A stretch of DNA of 64,000 bases from Fagopyrum homotropicum (lineage: Eukaryota; Streptophyta; Magnoliopsida; Caryophyllales; Polygonaceae), in the NCBI GenBank assembly GCA_033239125.1, contig BSWB01000005.1:143340494-143404493 (forward strand), in the 5' to 3' direction. Positions 1 to 13,723 of this stretch are shown piece by piece (position 1 is the first letter of the stretch; every line of letters starts with the position of its first letter). Below the pieces are notes generated by a model. That model was not told the origin of the DNA, made no database searches, and saw only the letters and a list, made by a program, of their open reading frames with translations. The translations under genes were made by a program, and so were the position numbers.

Positions 1-721
1 ATGAGGGAATCAACATCACGAGGAATAGACCCATAAAAAGATTCAAAAGAAAGCAAAAGACAAACCAACCGATCAACTATTGATTTTCCTGAAAATATAG
101 TTGTCATTTCACGAAGAGAAAACAAAATGCTAAGTAGAGATGTCCTCATTTCCAACATTATCAACTAGTATCGTTTTATTAATTGAGCATCCTTCAACTT
201 GTATATATATGATTTGCATAAGGAAGATATTGTTTTGAAAAACTAAATTGTTGTCAAAATCTGGTTACATGTTATCAAACACATAAACGCTTAACAATTT
301 TATAGTTAAGCTCATGACATTCGTGATACAAAACATGTAGGTAATAATAGTGTTGTCAAAGCATTCATGGTGCACTTAGAGTAAATTGTGATTTTCCTTC
401 AATTTGAAATAAAGCAAACCCAAATTCAATACCCATTAGCAATTTTATGATGCAAACAATACCGATTGACAATGCTCAAATTTCTGGATACTAGGGTTTA
501 GCTTTGATCGAAACCCAAAACGAAGTTCAATGGAGGGATGATAGAGGAGCTTAGGGAAGAGGAGAATCTGTCGACTATTAGACAAGTATATGATTAACTT
601 AAAACAAAATTTATATATTTAACTAATTAAAAGGATTTTAAACATAATTAAACCCACTAATTACTTTCAATAGGTCCCATGGATGTAATATTTAACAGAA
701 ATTCAATATGGTGGCGATTTG
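1..721. other. Intergenic sequence, no gene seen
   Basis: AT-rich sequence with no open frame of note and no family I recognise on either strand. No element border is evident before the TGTAACACCCC motif at 722. Confidence 0.5.
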
Positions 722-1870
722 TGTAACACCCCAAATTCGTGGGATCGGGGTGCTACGGGTTAGGATCATAATGGGTCATGGCTCTAGCCTGACAACAAAT
801 TCTCTAAATCTTACAACAAAACACAAATAAATGTAAAACAAACCTTTATAAAACGGAAATATCGGAATCATAAAACATACGGAACCCCACAGCCGAGTAT
901 AAAACAACATCGTATACATACATATGTCAAAACCCATAACATCCTAGATGTACGGAAGTCCTCAACCGATCACTATGCAGTCTTCCTATCCTACAAAGCA
1001 TGTACAACACGGTATAAAATCGTGAGCTAACAATTCATGAATAAGAATAATGGTAATCGCACACATAATCATATAGTCACATTATAACATGCAATGCTCA
1101 CACACATCATCCTTTTATTATCTTCATTACGCTATAACATTACTAATTCATTCGGTGTGATACGAGGAGTAAAACAACCTCGTCTATGTCCCCTTTCACC
1201 ACACATGTTTGGAATCAGTGTCAATCATCACCACCTGGTAGAACGGTCGCAAATAACCCCTAGCTGCCCCATTTTGAGTTAGACAAGTTATCATCGGCTG
1301 TTATCATACACTTTGGCCAATTAAGTACATATATGGTCCTCATAGTCCGGTTAGGTTATCAATGTATAACATACATATGCACACGCACATCACTATCACA
1401 ATCACTACAATCATAAACACCAGCTAAGTAAGCCCAAATGACTTACCTATCACAAGGTAGGCCTAAATAATGACGGTCACGGTTTTCCCTCGAGAAAATG
1501 ATCAGCGCATGTATACACAAGACACACAAATATCAATCAATATCCACATGCTAGAAGATTCCACCTCCTAGTCTTCAAGATCTCGCAAGATCATAATCAT
1601 AACACAATCCACAATATCAATATCCTCAAAGATCATATCTATCAATCCATAAACTCAAAATCTCACAATTCCTCAAAATATTTCAAGGTATCATCTAATC
1701 AACATTTCTCAATCTCAATTCTAACCCTAATTTAATTAATTAATCTTTAATTAATTAATTAAATTTTACCAAAATAACGTTTTGTCCGCAGACAATTTTT
1801 AAATTCACCCGTTATCAGATTTCATCAAACAAACAACCCATAATCACCAGAATAATATAACGAGCATAAT
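722..1870 (-). mobile_element. Possible LTR remnant of a Ty3/gypsy element
   Basis: The stretch opens with TGTAACACCCCAAATTCG. Read on the minus strand this is the GGGGTGTTACA ending common to LTRs of plant chromovirus-type gypsy elements. The body is non-coding, moderately AT-rich and unlike its flanks. No matching second LTR, target duplication or coding part was found in the window, so the right border is a guess. It lies just upstream of the phosphatase gene and may contribute to that promoter region. An ordinary intergenic repeat of another class is the alternative. Confidence 0.35.
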
Positions 1871-2200
1871 GAAAATTTAAATAATCCATTTTGACAAGTC
1901 TAAAGTCAATTTAGGTCAAATCGCAATACGAAAAATAAATAAATTCATAACTTATTCGTTTAACAAAACCTATTTGTAATTTATTTTCTTGATTAGTACG
2001 CCGGTTGGAGAAAATTTAGACCGGCCCTCTTCTCCCGGTTTGGTTTGGCGTTTTTAAATCTTTGCAAATATATGTATCCTGTTTCGTAAATATGGTAATG
2101 TCAGGGTCAATGAATGCAAAATTTCCGATTTGTATGAAATACTATACACGGCAGAAATCTCTCTTCAGCCCTCAACATTTTCCCTACCTTTAAGCCTCCG

Positions 2201-5200
2201 ATGTCGTCGGCGGCGAATTCTCCTCCTCCGGCGTCTTCCTCTTCAACCACCACCGTCTCCGTCACCGGAGCATCCGAATCCACCACGATTCCGTCGGAAT
2301 CACCCTCATCAGCATCGTTTCCGCCTCCATCAGCCTCAGTTTCGTCACCGGAGAATCCGTCCTCTTCTCCCGATGAAAAACCTAGATTCCCGATCTCATG
2401 GCCTCTCGATGGTGCGATCTCTCTCGATTGGATCTTAAATCTCATGGAAGCCTTCGACTGGTCCTCTCGCAACCTCTCCCCCTCCGAATTCCCCTCTGTC
2501 TTGCCTGTTCCTGCCTTCGACAAGCTTGTGCTTTGTGCCTCTAAGATTCTTCATAAGGAGCCGAATTGTGTGAGGATCGATGATTTTGGTCCTGATTCGA
2601 GCGTGGTTGTTGTTGGTGATGTCCATGGTCAGCTCCATGATGTGCTGTTCTTGTTGCGGGACGCTGGTTTGCCTTCTGAGAATCGTTTTTTTGTATTCAA
2701 TGGAGATTATGTTGATCGTGGAGCTTGGGGTCTCGAGACCTTCGTTCTGCTATTGGCCTGGAAGGTATTGAAAACTTCATGACTATGTCTTTCCGATTTT
2801 GCTGAAAATTTATGATGATTGATGGGACATTGGGAGATCTTTCGTTATGGTCGTTCAAATATGAATATTTCCTGCATTGCTGGTAGTTTTGGTCATTTAA
2901 ATTTGGTTCTGAACAATTCATCAGATTAAGAGTGTAAAAGTAAGATCATGGTGCCATGGTGGAGCTATGATGTTTCATCTATTTGATTAGAGTATATGGA
3001 CGCAGATAGGTTGAACAATTCTTGGCTCAATGGACAATGGAGCCTGTTCATCTGGGAGTTTAGGAAGGTCCCCCTCTTTCAATTCATTGTGGTAGCCATT
3101 GATATGAGACTTAGGATTTTTATATTTAGGATATATAATCATGTGGCTATGTATCCATGCCTCATGTTTGACAATTCTTTATCCCCAGACTATGTGGCAT
3201 GTCTTAAAACTCAGTGTTGATTGGGAAAACAAAGCGAGAAGGAGATCTTCGAATAAGGACGCGTCCCTTTAATGTAACCGGTATGTTTGGTTTGTTAGAG
3301 TTATGTGATGGCAGTTTCTTTCCCAATCTGTTACGTGCCATTGCCTGTATAGAATCATGCTGATACATTACATGGTCGTATCAATGTCTTCAAATTTCTG
3401 TCTTATCGAAGACGATTGACTTACCCAATCATGTATGATGCCACTTAGCACTTCCATCACTGCCTCATTGGCAGCATCACCTACCCTTTCCTTTTTCCCA
3501 TTCTTCCAAGTACAGGTTTCAAGCACCTGACTGTAATTTGTTGATTCTGTTGGTAATGCTGTGTTATGTTTGTTGCATATTGCTGTATACCAGAGTTAGT
3601 TTTGTTTCTGTTTTATGTTATAACACTCCAGATATTCAGTTCTGCTTGTTGCTCAGTTTTGAAGTTTAAGTGTAGTGTTTATGATTAAACAAATCTAACA
3701 TGAAAAATGGATGTACAAATATATCTTATTATATTTTGAAAATGTGTGCTATACTAAGAATAGTAAGGTGGGTTGATTTTTTTTCAGATTCTTTTGCCTC
3801 ATAGGGTGTACATGCTTCGCGGAAACCATGAATCCAAATATTGCACATCAGTTTATGGTTTTGAAAAAGAAGTAATGACTAAGTACCGTGATGAAGGAAA
3901 GCATGTATACAGAAAGTGCCTAGGCTGTTTTGAAGGGCTGCCCCTGGCAACCATAATAGCTGGCCAAGTTTATACAGCCCATGGCGGTCTCTTCAGAAGT
4001 GTATCTGTCAACCAACCAAAAAAGTGCAAAGGGAAAAAACGAAATCGTAAGATTGTTGACCCTGAAGAAAGTATTTTATCTCTTGGTTCTTTTGAAGAGT
4101 TATCCAAAGCTAGGAGATCAGTTCTTGATCCTCCATGGGAAGGTTCAAACCTGATACCAGGAGACGTGTTGTGGTCAGATCCCTCTAATAAACCCGGACT
4201 TTCACCGAACAAAGAGAGGGGCATAGGCCTATTATGGGGTCCAGATTGCACAGAAAGTTTTTTGAAGAGGTTTCAACTTAAGGTGATTGAAGAACTATTT
4301 GTTAAGAGGAACGTGGATAACTTAATTTATCCCATTGAAAAATTCAAATTTGACTAGAGAAGATGTTCAACTTATTTCCATATGCTAATATTAGAATCTG
4401 GGTTACTGCTTGCTGACAGTTAATTATCAGATCACATGAAGGCCCTGATGCAAGAGAAAAACGCCCTGGACTTGGAGGAATGGATGATGGGTATACAATA
4501 GATCATGTTGTGGAGTCTGGCAAGCTAATTACTTTATTCAGTGCTCCAGATTATCCCCAGTTTCAGGTACTTAGCTTAATGACTGCACTAATTTTAGCTG
4601 AACTCTATATTTTGAGCACTTTTATTTAAACTTTCAGCTGGAATTTCGTTATTGTCTTTCATTGTGGTTATCTGTTGCTTGATATGGCCCATATGGAAAC
4701 TTGTAAAGTGAACCTACTCTTGGAATAATAATCATTCGAAATCACCAAACCAGTAGTTTTCAATTGTAGATGATGGAAAGAGGGTATTCTTAAGTCTGTA
4801 ATTACTTTTCTAGTCATTATAGAGTTTACCCGAGAAGTGAGCTTTCTTATGCTTGGTCATTTCCTTCTTCCAAGTCTCCCCTCATTTACCCCATACTCCA
4901 TTTTGAAGAAGGCTTTGAGACTCCCCAAGTGGTGCCTCTTTTGAGTTGTTGTATGCAGAGCTATTACACTTGACATGCTGATGGATAAGTACCTTAATCC
5001 TTTGTCCAAATAGAATAAGTTAAGTATCGTTATAAGGTTAAGTTTATGTAAGGAGAAGCTTTAACAGAGATTGATTTACTTAGGGATTGTTTGGATGCAT
5101 AACACATCCTTTATAAAGCAACAGTTTTAGTGTATAGTACATCTGACTACACTATATTTTTAGCTTTTTGAATCAATAAATCAATAATTTAAGTGTCCTT

Positions 5201-5818
5201 ATGTATTGAGCTATTGTCTGTTATTATAAATCATAATTTGGTGTACAATTTTTGTATACATTTATCGGCCACCATATTATTTTTTTGTTCACGAGGAATA
5301 AGTTGTATTTTTCCCCTAACAGTATGAATTGATTTTGAACAAATATTTATATTTCTTCCCGTAAAGTCACTTGAAGAAGCCCGTGCTACGCATGGGTTCG
5401 AACACTAGATTTTACTAAAAGTGGTGTTTAGATGGGTTGCATCAATGATGTAGTATAAACAGATACCAGTTGTAAACAATACTGCAATATTTATACTACA
5501 TTTTATACTCACTCAAACAAACCCTTGACTGAACAGTAACACCGTTTCTATTTGTAAATCCAGGCCAGTGAAGAGAGGTTCAACAACAAAGCAGCATACA
5601 TAGTCCTAGAACCTCCGAACTTCGACACTCCAGTTTTCCGCAGCTTCGTAGCAGTGTCTCCAAGACCAAAGGTATGAAACAATACTACATGTTTGTGTCA
5701 TTCTCGAGAGACAATAGTTAACCGCATCCTTACGTGACAGGCGAATCCCTTTTACGACTTTGAAGAAGTGTTAGACTCCGACGAGGAATTGGACTTGGTC
5801 TCTATGGTGACATCTTAA
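2201..5818 (+). CDS. PP7: Serine/threonine-protein phosphatase 7 (PP7-type), five exons
   Basis: Metallophosphatase of the plant PP7 class, a PPP-family enzyme that dephosphorylates Ser/Thr residues. The Arabidopsis member is nuclear and linked to cryptochrome signalling and heat tolerance. Exons: 2201-2764, 3788-4282, 4420-4566, 5564-5671, 5741-5818, joining in frame to 463 aa (all junctions phase 0, GT/AG). Metal-binding motifs: GDVHGQ (139-144), GDYVDRG (168-174), RGNHE (199-203), HGG (253-255), RSHEG (357-361), SAPDYPQF (near 394-401). Between HGG and RSHEG lies an insert typical of PP7, with a basic run KKCKGKKRNRK (about 266-276) that could be a nuclear signal. The N-terminal 60 residues are Ser/Pro-rich and low complexity. 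Exon 3 starts at 4420: the later AG at 4431 would give a stop, while 4420 gives LIIRSHEG. Introns 1 and 3 are about 1 kb each. No damage seen. Confidence 0.93.
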
Positions 5819-6186
5819 CATAGTAAGGCTCACATCCTTTTTGTTTTGTATGGCTGTGTGTATGTAACAACTATTGAGTGATATATATACATACCGTGAA
5901 AAGCCCCTTCATTTGAGGCCTCATTTATCGAGCTACTCTCTTAATTTCCCCTCTTTTGTACTTTCAATCTGTTTTGAAACTACTCGTGAATTCACCATTC
6001 TTCTTGTTTCCTTCCGGTTGATTGTGGTGTTTTGGTTAAGTCATTGCTGTGTGATTAGCTAGGATTCAATATTTATCATCAGGCCCCTTTAGATAACCAA
6101 AAAGTGTCCGCCCCTTAGATCGCCAAACTAGGACTTTCGTTTCGCCTTTTGAAGCGCCAGTCGCGTAGGGCGACCGGGCTAGGCCA

Positions 6187-6668
6187 AGGGTGTAATATGA
6201 GACAAGCTACTCGGGCTCGGCTCGTCAAAAGTTTGGCTTGAGCTCCTTCATATTCTAAACGAGCCGAATACAAAATTTAGGCTCGGCTCGTCTCGTCAAA
6301 AGTTTGGCTTGAGCTCCTTCATATTCTAAACGAGCCGAATACAAAATTTAGGCTCGGCTCGGCTTGGGCTCAAACCAACCGAACTTGAGCATTTCAATGC
6401 TCGACTCGTTCGGGTAAAATTCGGCTCGTTCGGCTAAAATAAAACTATAGAAGCATTGTTTTAGTCGAACTACTCGGGCTTGGCTCATCAAAAGTTTGGC
6501 TCGAGCTCGTTCGCTTTCTAAACGAGCCGAATATGAACCCATAAAGCTCGTACAAATTGTTGGCTATGCTCGGGCTCGACTCGGTTATAACTCGGGCTCG
6601 ACTCGTTTATAACCGAGCTGAACTTGAGCCTGGCGATGCTTGGCTCGTTCGGCTCGTATTATAGCCCT
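6187..6668. mobile_element. hAT-like MITE rich in GCTCGGCTCG repeats
   Basis: The ends AGGGTGTAATATGAG and GCTCGTATTATAGCCCT are imperfect inverted repeats of each other, in the AGGG style of hAT elements. The interior is a dense field of GGCTCG and CGAGCC words able to pair with one another. A segment of about 70 bp, containing AAAAGTTTGGCTTGAGCTCC, is tandemly duplicated at about 6216-6345. Flanking 8-mers (ctaggcca and attagtca) match only partly, so the target duplication is decayed. No coding capacity. Confidence 0.6.
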
Positions 6669-6816
6669 ATTAGTCATACATGAACAACATAAACTGCATT
6701 AGGCCTACAAATCCAGGCCCATATCTATGGTCCGGCCTAATATACGATCCTATTGATACGTTCAGCTCAAATTGTAACTGCGTCAAGTATATAGTTGGAC
6801 AAGGCTTTTAGTTCTT

Positions 6817-7706
6817 GGGTCCGTTCGGGAAACACAAGCTTATTATAACTGAAGCTGAAGATGATTGTTGCTGATGTTGAAGCTGAAATAAGTAGCTGAT
6901 TTATTTTGATAAGCTTGTTGAGCGTTTCGAAAGTACAAGCTTATCCAAGCTGATAAAAACGTAAAATTACCAATAAGGGCTTCATTAATAGTGTAAGTGA
7001 TATATCTTTTTTATATATATATTTAGTAGATATTATTGGAAAAAAAAAACATTATTAGTACTAATAGATAATTTAAAATTTATATAGTTACATTTATTTT
7101 TATTAAGCAAATCGAATTTTTAAATTATAAATTTTAGGATGAAAATAAATAATAGTGTAATACATATGTATTTTCGGTAAATATCTAATAGAGATTATTT
7201 CCAAAAAACATTATTAGTACTTATAAATAATTAAAACTAATGTTATAATGTCTAATGTCTAGTAAAGTTTCAGTTTTGTTGAACAAAATTCGAAAATTTA
7301 AATTTATTAAATTTTAAGCTAGAAAATAATTAATAGTGTAATTCATATGTCTTTTTGGTAAATATTTAATAGGTATTATTACCAAAAAAAAAATTATTAG
7401 TACTAATAGATAATTTAAAATAATTAATAATATTTAGTTTTATGGATTTATTAATTAAACACTTATATATTATATTATAATATATAATGTGATAAATAAT
7501 AATAAAAGGGTATATTTAGAATTAAAGTTTTCATAAGCTCCTTAAGCTCCTATACTCTTGTCATGAGAAACTTATAAAAATTATCTCATAAACTTCATCA
7601 ACTTTCATAAGTTAGACACACAAACACTTATTAAATTTGTACAATAAAAACATAAGCTCTCATAAGCTTCAATAACCTTCTATAAGCTTGCTCCCAAACG
7701 CTACCC
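6817..7706. mobile_element. Non-coding terminal-inverted-repeat element, about 890 bp
   Basis: The left end GGGTCCGTTCGGGAAACA and the inverted right end GGGTAGCGTTTGGGAGCA, each followed by an AAGCTTAT word, form degenerate terminal inverted repeats of about 40 bp. The interior is very AT-rich and contains diverged internal duplications (the GGTAAATATxTAATAG word recurs at about 7175 and 7357). Flanking 9-mers do not match convincingly, so the superfamily is not settled. No coding capacity. Confidence 0.45.
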
Positions 7707-8692
7707 TTATAAGTTATTTCCAGTTTATTAAAGTCTTTTTATGCTTCACAATTTTAATTTCATTTTCCTTCCTTTTTCTCTTTTATTACTTTTCTTGATA
7801 AAAAAAGGTATACTGAAAATTTATTTAATAAAGCTTTTTTTTTATCAAGGAATATGTAATTATTTTTGAATACATGATAATTCCTTAAATTGATTAAATT
7901 ATTAACAATTGACTCATAATTTTCTCTATAACAACGTGAAACTTGCGAAAATCATGGACAAATAAATTTACAATAGCTAGACGTATATAATACTCTAACT
8001 CATCTTGATTTTGGACTTATTTTTTATACAATGAGGTCAACCTTCTTGAAGTACAACTTTTTCAAATGAAAGATAAACAAAAAAATTTCCCTACAAAGTA
8101 TAATTAAGAGCCTGAGGTTTATGGTATATCATTTTTTTTTCTTTGATGGAAGATAAGTCTGGATTTTTTTGTTATTTATATTCATGATTATTGACTTAAT
8201 TTAGTGAAATTTGCTTTTTCTTCTTAATATTTTTTTAACAAAATATTTGGTAATTGGATCAAATATGAATGAGATCCTTGCATTTTAATGCAACATAGAA
8301 AGCAAGAACTACCCCCTCCTTTATTTATGGTTCGGTTATTTATTTTCTTACATCAAGTCATGAAGCAACGTTTAACATCGACCATTTCTAACGTTACCTT
8401 CTTGAAAGCCCGGATAACACATGCAATATACCCTAACTTTCGTTACAATCAAGTGTTGCATTGCCCCTCCATTTATCCTCACATGAAATCATAAGAGAAT
8501 CATACTAATCATGTATCAATATTCACGTTAACTTTTATAATAGCTTTGTTAGATTTCAAAGAACAATAATAAACAAATCTTATTATGCACGTTACACTTT
8601 CATATAAGTTTTAAAAACATGTTCAACTCCTCTTATATCTTAACCAATTTCTCCTCTTCTTCTTCTTCTTAAGTCGTCAAAGAATAGCGCAA
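7707..8692. other. Intergenic and upstream region of the glycosyltransferase gene
   Basis: AT-rich, with no recognisable gene or element border. A pyrimidine-rich TTCTCCTCTTCTTCTTCTTC tract just upstream of the ATG at 8693 is of the kind common in plant 5' untranslated leaders. Confidence 0.4.
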
Positions 8693-10602
8693 ATGAAAAC
8701 CCATTCAACATCCTCGTATGTACCCAAAACAACCTTAAACCATTTTACGCGATTTCTTTTCTTCTTTCTCGGTGTATCTATCGGATTGATCGTAGGTTTC
8801 AATTACGATCTATCCTTCTTTACGGGTAATATCATCTCGTCCATTTCCATTCCGAAAACCCCTGTATTTTCCCTCCCTCATACCCAATTGACCCCACCAC
8901 CATCACCGCCGCCACCAACACCACTTCTGTCGGTGTTTTCTCCACCTCCACCACCGCTGCCGGATATTTCTTTGAAGCATAACAAGAGTGATGAAGAGTT
9001 AGTGTTGATAGCATCTAAGGTGGAGGGAAATTCCAATAATACCCCTAAGATTGCGTTCATGTTCATGGTGAAGGGTCCAATTCATTTGGCTCCTTTGTGG
9101 GAGAAGTTCTTTGAAGGAAATAATGGAAATTATTCCATTTATGTGCACACTCATCCTTCTTACAACAGACCTTATCCCAAGGATTCTGTGTTTTATGGAA
9201 GAAGTATCACTAGTCAGGTAACTAATTTATTACACTAATTATTTAGTAAAACCATTTATACTTTTGGAATAATTATAAAATCTATCTTTAGCGTACAAAC
9301 TATATGAAATATCTCTAGAGTTTTTTGGGGTGTTGCATGAATATCGCTATAAACTAATGCATGTTTAAATATTAAAAAAAAAAACTGATAAAAAACTAGT
9401 TACATGTTGATTTGTATAAATTATTTTGCTTTAAATATCATGGACTTGTAAATTAATTAAAAAAGAAAGGATAAATTAGTATTATTATATTATTAATTAA
9501 ATAATTATTTATTTAAGCACTAAACTAGATTATTTTACTAAAATAAACATTGCTCATATGGTATTATAAATATATTATATAGTTTATAAATTAACGTTTA
9601 TATACAAGAAAAAATAGCTCAATAAGTTGGGAAAATCTTGGATCTTAAATTGTCATTTGACGATCTCGTATGAGTTATTTCTTTCAATAGATAATATAGT
9701 TTATAAATTAATGTTTATATACGAAGTAATAGATTATCTACTCACTACTAGTCAACGGCAAGATCCAAAAATGCCTTTAAGTTTAACTTACTCCAAGATT
9801 GAATATATTTTAAGGCACCTTGCACTTTGCTATCAAAATGGATTAGGATGAACTACATTTATTAGTAAATCATTAAAACCACTTTTTAGAAATTTACTTT
9901 TAATCAATAAATGTGGGTATTGATTTATAAAAGTTACATACGTTGATGAAAACGCAGGAAGTGATATGGGGAACAATGTCAATGGTAGATGCTGAGAAGC
10001 GGCTACTCGGCAACGCACTCTTAGACCCATCTAACCAAAGATTTGTGTTACTCTCCGAGTCATGCATTCCTCTCTTCAACTTCACAACCGTCTACAACTA
10101 CCTTTTCCGAACCAACCTCAGCTTCCTCGGTTCCATAGACATCCTAGGACGCGATGGTCGTGGAAGATACAACAAAACTATGTCACCCGACATAGTCATA
10201 ACCCAATGGCGAAAAGGGCCTCAATGGTTTGAAGCTCATAGGGACCTCGCCCTTAAGATTATCCTCGAGCGGAAGTTTTATAGTCTATTTGAACAACATT
10301 GTCGAAAACCTTGTTTTAGCGACGAGCATTATTTGCCTACTATGGCGAATATCTTGTGTCCTGAGATGATTCAAAATAGAAGTCTTACGTGGGTTGATTG
10401 GTCGCATGGTGGCCCCCATCCTTCAAGGTATGGATGGGGTGATATAAACGACGAGTTTTTGACTCGAGTCAAGTTTGGGTCGAATTGTACCTATAATGGT
10501 GAGGTTACAAATACTTGTTTCCTTTTTGCTAGGAAGTTTTTGCCTTCTGCCTTAGAGCCTCTTTTGCGGATCGCTCCATCTATACTTGGATTTGGTTCTT
10601 AA
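8693..10602 (+). CDS. Core-2/I-branching beta-1,6-N-acetylglucosaminyltransferase-like protein (GT14-type), two exons
   Basis: Predicted Golgi type II membrane glycosyltransferase of the plant 'Branch' family. Its substrate cannot be inferred from sequence; related plant proteins act on cell-wall or arabinogalactan glycans. Exons 8693-9217 and 9958-10602 join in phase 0 to 389 aa. Architecture: short cytosolic tail, signal anchor at about 18-38, proline-rich stem at about 66-90 (runs of PPPSPPPP type), then the catalytic domain from KIAFMFMVKGPIHLAPLWEKFF. Family hallmarks in exon 2: WGTMSMVDAEKRLL, RFVLLSESCIPL, GRGRYN, WRKGPQWFEAHRDLA, DEHYLPT, TWVDWSHGGPHPSRYG and CFLFARKF near the end. 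Length and domain order match the family, and the reading frame is intact. The 740-bp intron is AT-rich. It is convergent with the DGAT2 gene downstream, leaving about 400 bp between the two stop codons. Confidence 0.92.
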
Positions 10603-10998
10603 ACAAACATCTCTCACTCAATTCGATTGTATTTGTGACTTTGTATACCATTTCAATGTTTGATGAATACCTAAAATAGTTATATGAACTTTAGTTTCTA
10701 TATTTCTTGGCTTAGATCATGTATATGTATCACTTATCATGTATACATACAAACACTAATCACGTGGCAAGTCATATGTTACCAATTTTGTTTGGGTTTT
10801 TGTGTATCAAGTGTATCATATGTACAATTATTTGTATTCTGCACCTATCTATACTTAAACGTGGTAAAATGAATGCTTGAACATATCTTTACAACATTTG
10901 CCTTTGGTTTTCCTTACAAGCCAAGGAGGGTCTTAATGTACACTATGGCAATCCAGCCTTTAAGCTATACAACAGAAACTAAAGAAGCCTTAAAACGT
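10603..10998. other. Gap between convergent genes
   Basis: Holds the 3' untranslated ends of the glycosyltransferase (+) and DGAT2 (-) genes. No further gene or element seen. Confidence 0.5.
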
Positions 10999-13723
10999 CT
11001 AAATTATCTTCAACTGAAGATCAGGATGACCAACTCTTGCTTTGTGCCTCTCAAATAGATCTTTAAGTGAATCCACAAATTGGGTGTGGATTTCCGTCAC
11101 CTGCAAATTAAGCGCGAAAGAAGTGACATACAGTGAACAACATTGAACATTTGAACTAAAGGTTCCAGAGGATGCCTATTTGGATTTTGGCAAAGAAATC
11201 GAAAGGAGTTGTCGATCATTGTACTTCTGCAGTGGAAGGGATTAGGGATGGACATGATATACATGAAAGAGGGTGTCAATATCACAGTTAGAAGCAAAGA
11301 TTTGCCAAGGTTCAACCGAGCTGTTCAGCCGTGCTTTTGATATTCTAAACATTAAACATCTCTACTATCTTCAAGGTTTTTTTATAGAGTAGAACAGAGT
11401 ACATACCTCCTCCAAGGTTGGTACTGGATTCTTCTTAACCTCAATCGGTTTGCCAACAACAACATGAACGGGCCGGCGAAATGGTAATGGAGAGCTGCAA
11501 ACAGCCACAAGTTAAGATGGTCAGTTAAACAGTAGTATTTGTATACTTCAAGATGATCATAAGTGGTTCAGGACTTCAAGGCTAGCATTATCCTGCATTT
11601 TCACTACTCTCTTCCAATGAATAAAGTCTCCTCAGCTAGATTTTTTATAGTGACAAAAGCAATACATGATAACAGAAATTAACGTACCCAAAAGCTCCCC
11701 AAAATAATATTGGAGTGAACTTGATGAGCCTTGAAAATTTCAAGTAAAGTTTGCCTCCTGGTTTCCACCAACCGTAGGTTTCCGACTACAATAAAATAAA
11801 TTTTCATTTTTGTGATGTAAATGAACGCCTTGATAATGAGCATTCAAGTACTGCTTACTTGCTTAGATATACAAACAAAAATCATACTTGGCCAAAGCAA
11901 AAAACGGGAACTAAAGGCGTGCCTGTCTCAATTGCAAGGCGAACAAATCCTTTTCTACTCATGAGAAAGGCTACCTGAAATGAAAAAAAAAAAAAAAAAG
12001 AACTTGGTCAGCAAAATACTCTCATCTTGTTTTTAGAGCAATCTTCAAAACTCTCTAACAATTTCCTCTCCTATTACTTTAACCCCGAAGCTCACTTAAG
12101 CTCCAACTTAACCCAACTAACATCCATCCTGATAAGCATAGATCGTCTAGTTAAGCAAACTGTCAATACGGTAACAGCTTAAAGCACAGAAAATAATAGT
12201 ATGGAATGGATATTTCTGCTCAATCCCAAGTGAGGAGATTCATAACAATCAAAGAACTTGAACTTTTAAAAATAGAAGGAATTGCAGATAGAAGAATCAA
12301 ATAGTGAGATCATCACGCAGTAATTTGGACAGAACGGTGTGTAGAACCTCGCAGTTGCGCTCCATGTAAAAGCTCTCTTGCACTCCACCTGGAATGACTA
12401 TGCAACTACATCCAGAAGCCAATAAGGAGGTGAAATTCTTTTTGGTTGCAGGTGTTAGCCCCATCCATGTCCATAGATGCCGGACAAATGGAGTGTAGAA
12501 CACCTGATGGTTTTGAGAAGAATAAATGGAAATCACAAGTTATCCACGAAATATCAGTAAGCGCAAATGCTAGAAGCAGAAAACTTACAGCATTACTTGC
12601 AAGAAGTTTAATGTTTGAAAACGGCATGTAGCCAGTGATATCAGATAGCGCAAGAAAACCAAGTGGCACAACTGAATGTGGTTCATATCCAAAAACTGCA
12701 GAATGAACAGATCCAAAACATTAGCACTCAGAATTGATAAGAAAACGCTAGCTTCGGAAGAGGATGATCCTGAATACCTACAATCATTCATTTTCAAAAA
12801 TCCAAAGGAAGAAATGATATTGAAAAACACTGAGAACTTAGGGTCCAAGTGATCTTCAAACAAAGCTCTGTTGATTGCTAATCTGTTTGTGTTTATGCTG
12901 ATCAAGTAACGGCCAACAACTTAATTGCAGATTTTGCCATTATAATTCAGCAAGCGTCTTTTATACACGAGACCTCAACGGGGATAAAACCATCGTTCCC
13001 CATTCAAAGTTACCATAATCAAAACAATAGTTTAGCAAAGCACCAACAGAATCGAATTCAAGATCCTCTGTCGTATAATCAATTCACGGTTCACCCAAAT
13101 TGCCAATCAGAAGCAGAAAACATTCTACTTACCATAAGGGCGATCTGCATTAAAGGCCTTATAGTCTTCCACAAGAAGTGTTATGGGGAAATATGCACAA
13201 GCATGCTTACAGGTATACCTGATCAAGAGAATAACACAAAAATTTCAGAAATTTACAACCCTCTCGTATTGATCACACAAAATTTCAACTAGCAGCTCAA
13301 GAAATCAGTCGCAGTGCAAGCAAAGCGCATCCAATAATCCAAAACAGCACACGGATCGAAGAGATTAAACAACCTGGCCAATTTTCGTCCAAATTCACTC
13401 TTATCATCCACTGGAATGGCCACAAACAACAAAAACAAACAAGAAAGCACCCTACAAGAGTAACAAACAACAAATCCAGCAATTTAGCAAATGCACCGAC
13501 AGAGAAGACCTAGAAAGAGATAAAGTGATAGAAAAACGAACACAATTGCTTTCACAGGAGAGAGGAAGAAGAAGGCAAACAGAAGAAGAAGAACATTGCA
13601 ATGAATAGCGCCGAGACACAAGCAACCAGCGAAAACCGCGTGGACAAGAGAACTCGGATCTGACTTAAAAACGGTCAGCTCCGCCTCCTTCACCGACGAT
13701 GGCGATGCCGGTGTCGTCTCCAT
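10999..13723 (-). CDS. DGAT2: Diacylglycerol O-acyltransferase 2, copy 1, nine exons
   Basis: ER-membrane enzyme that transfers an acyl group from acyl-CoA to diacylglycerol, the last step of triacylglycerol synthesis. Exons on the minus strand: 13723-13542, 13451-13374, 13218-13133, 12695-12589, 12503-12348, 11974-11888, 11785-11688, 11494-11407, 11100-10999. They join in frame to 327 aa with GT/AG borders, close to the usual plant length. Two hydrophobic helices lie at about 28-80. Conserved blocks: YFP (96-98), EPHS (120-123), PGG (189-191), RKGFVRLAIETGTPLVPVFCFGQ-type block (from about 210), and a C-terminal LFERHKARVG. The exon 1 donor (ATT-GT|GTTCG) is non-canonical beyond GT and was chosen because it restores the family sequence across the junction. 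The frame stays open upstream to an ATG at 13861. The start at 13723 was preferred because it gives the family's normal N-terminus. Confidence 0.93.

Noticed and set aside
2107..2523. Long minus-strand open frame across exon 1 of the phosphatase gene
   Set aside because: It is the antisense of a Ser/Pro-rich coding exon; the plus strand carries clear phosphatase motifs continuing into the next exons.
5380..5405. GGGTTCGAACACT word resembling a tRNA B box in phosphatase intron 3
   Set aside because: No A box at a suitable distance and no tRNA-like fold; left unannotated.
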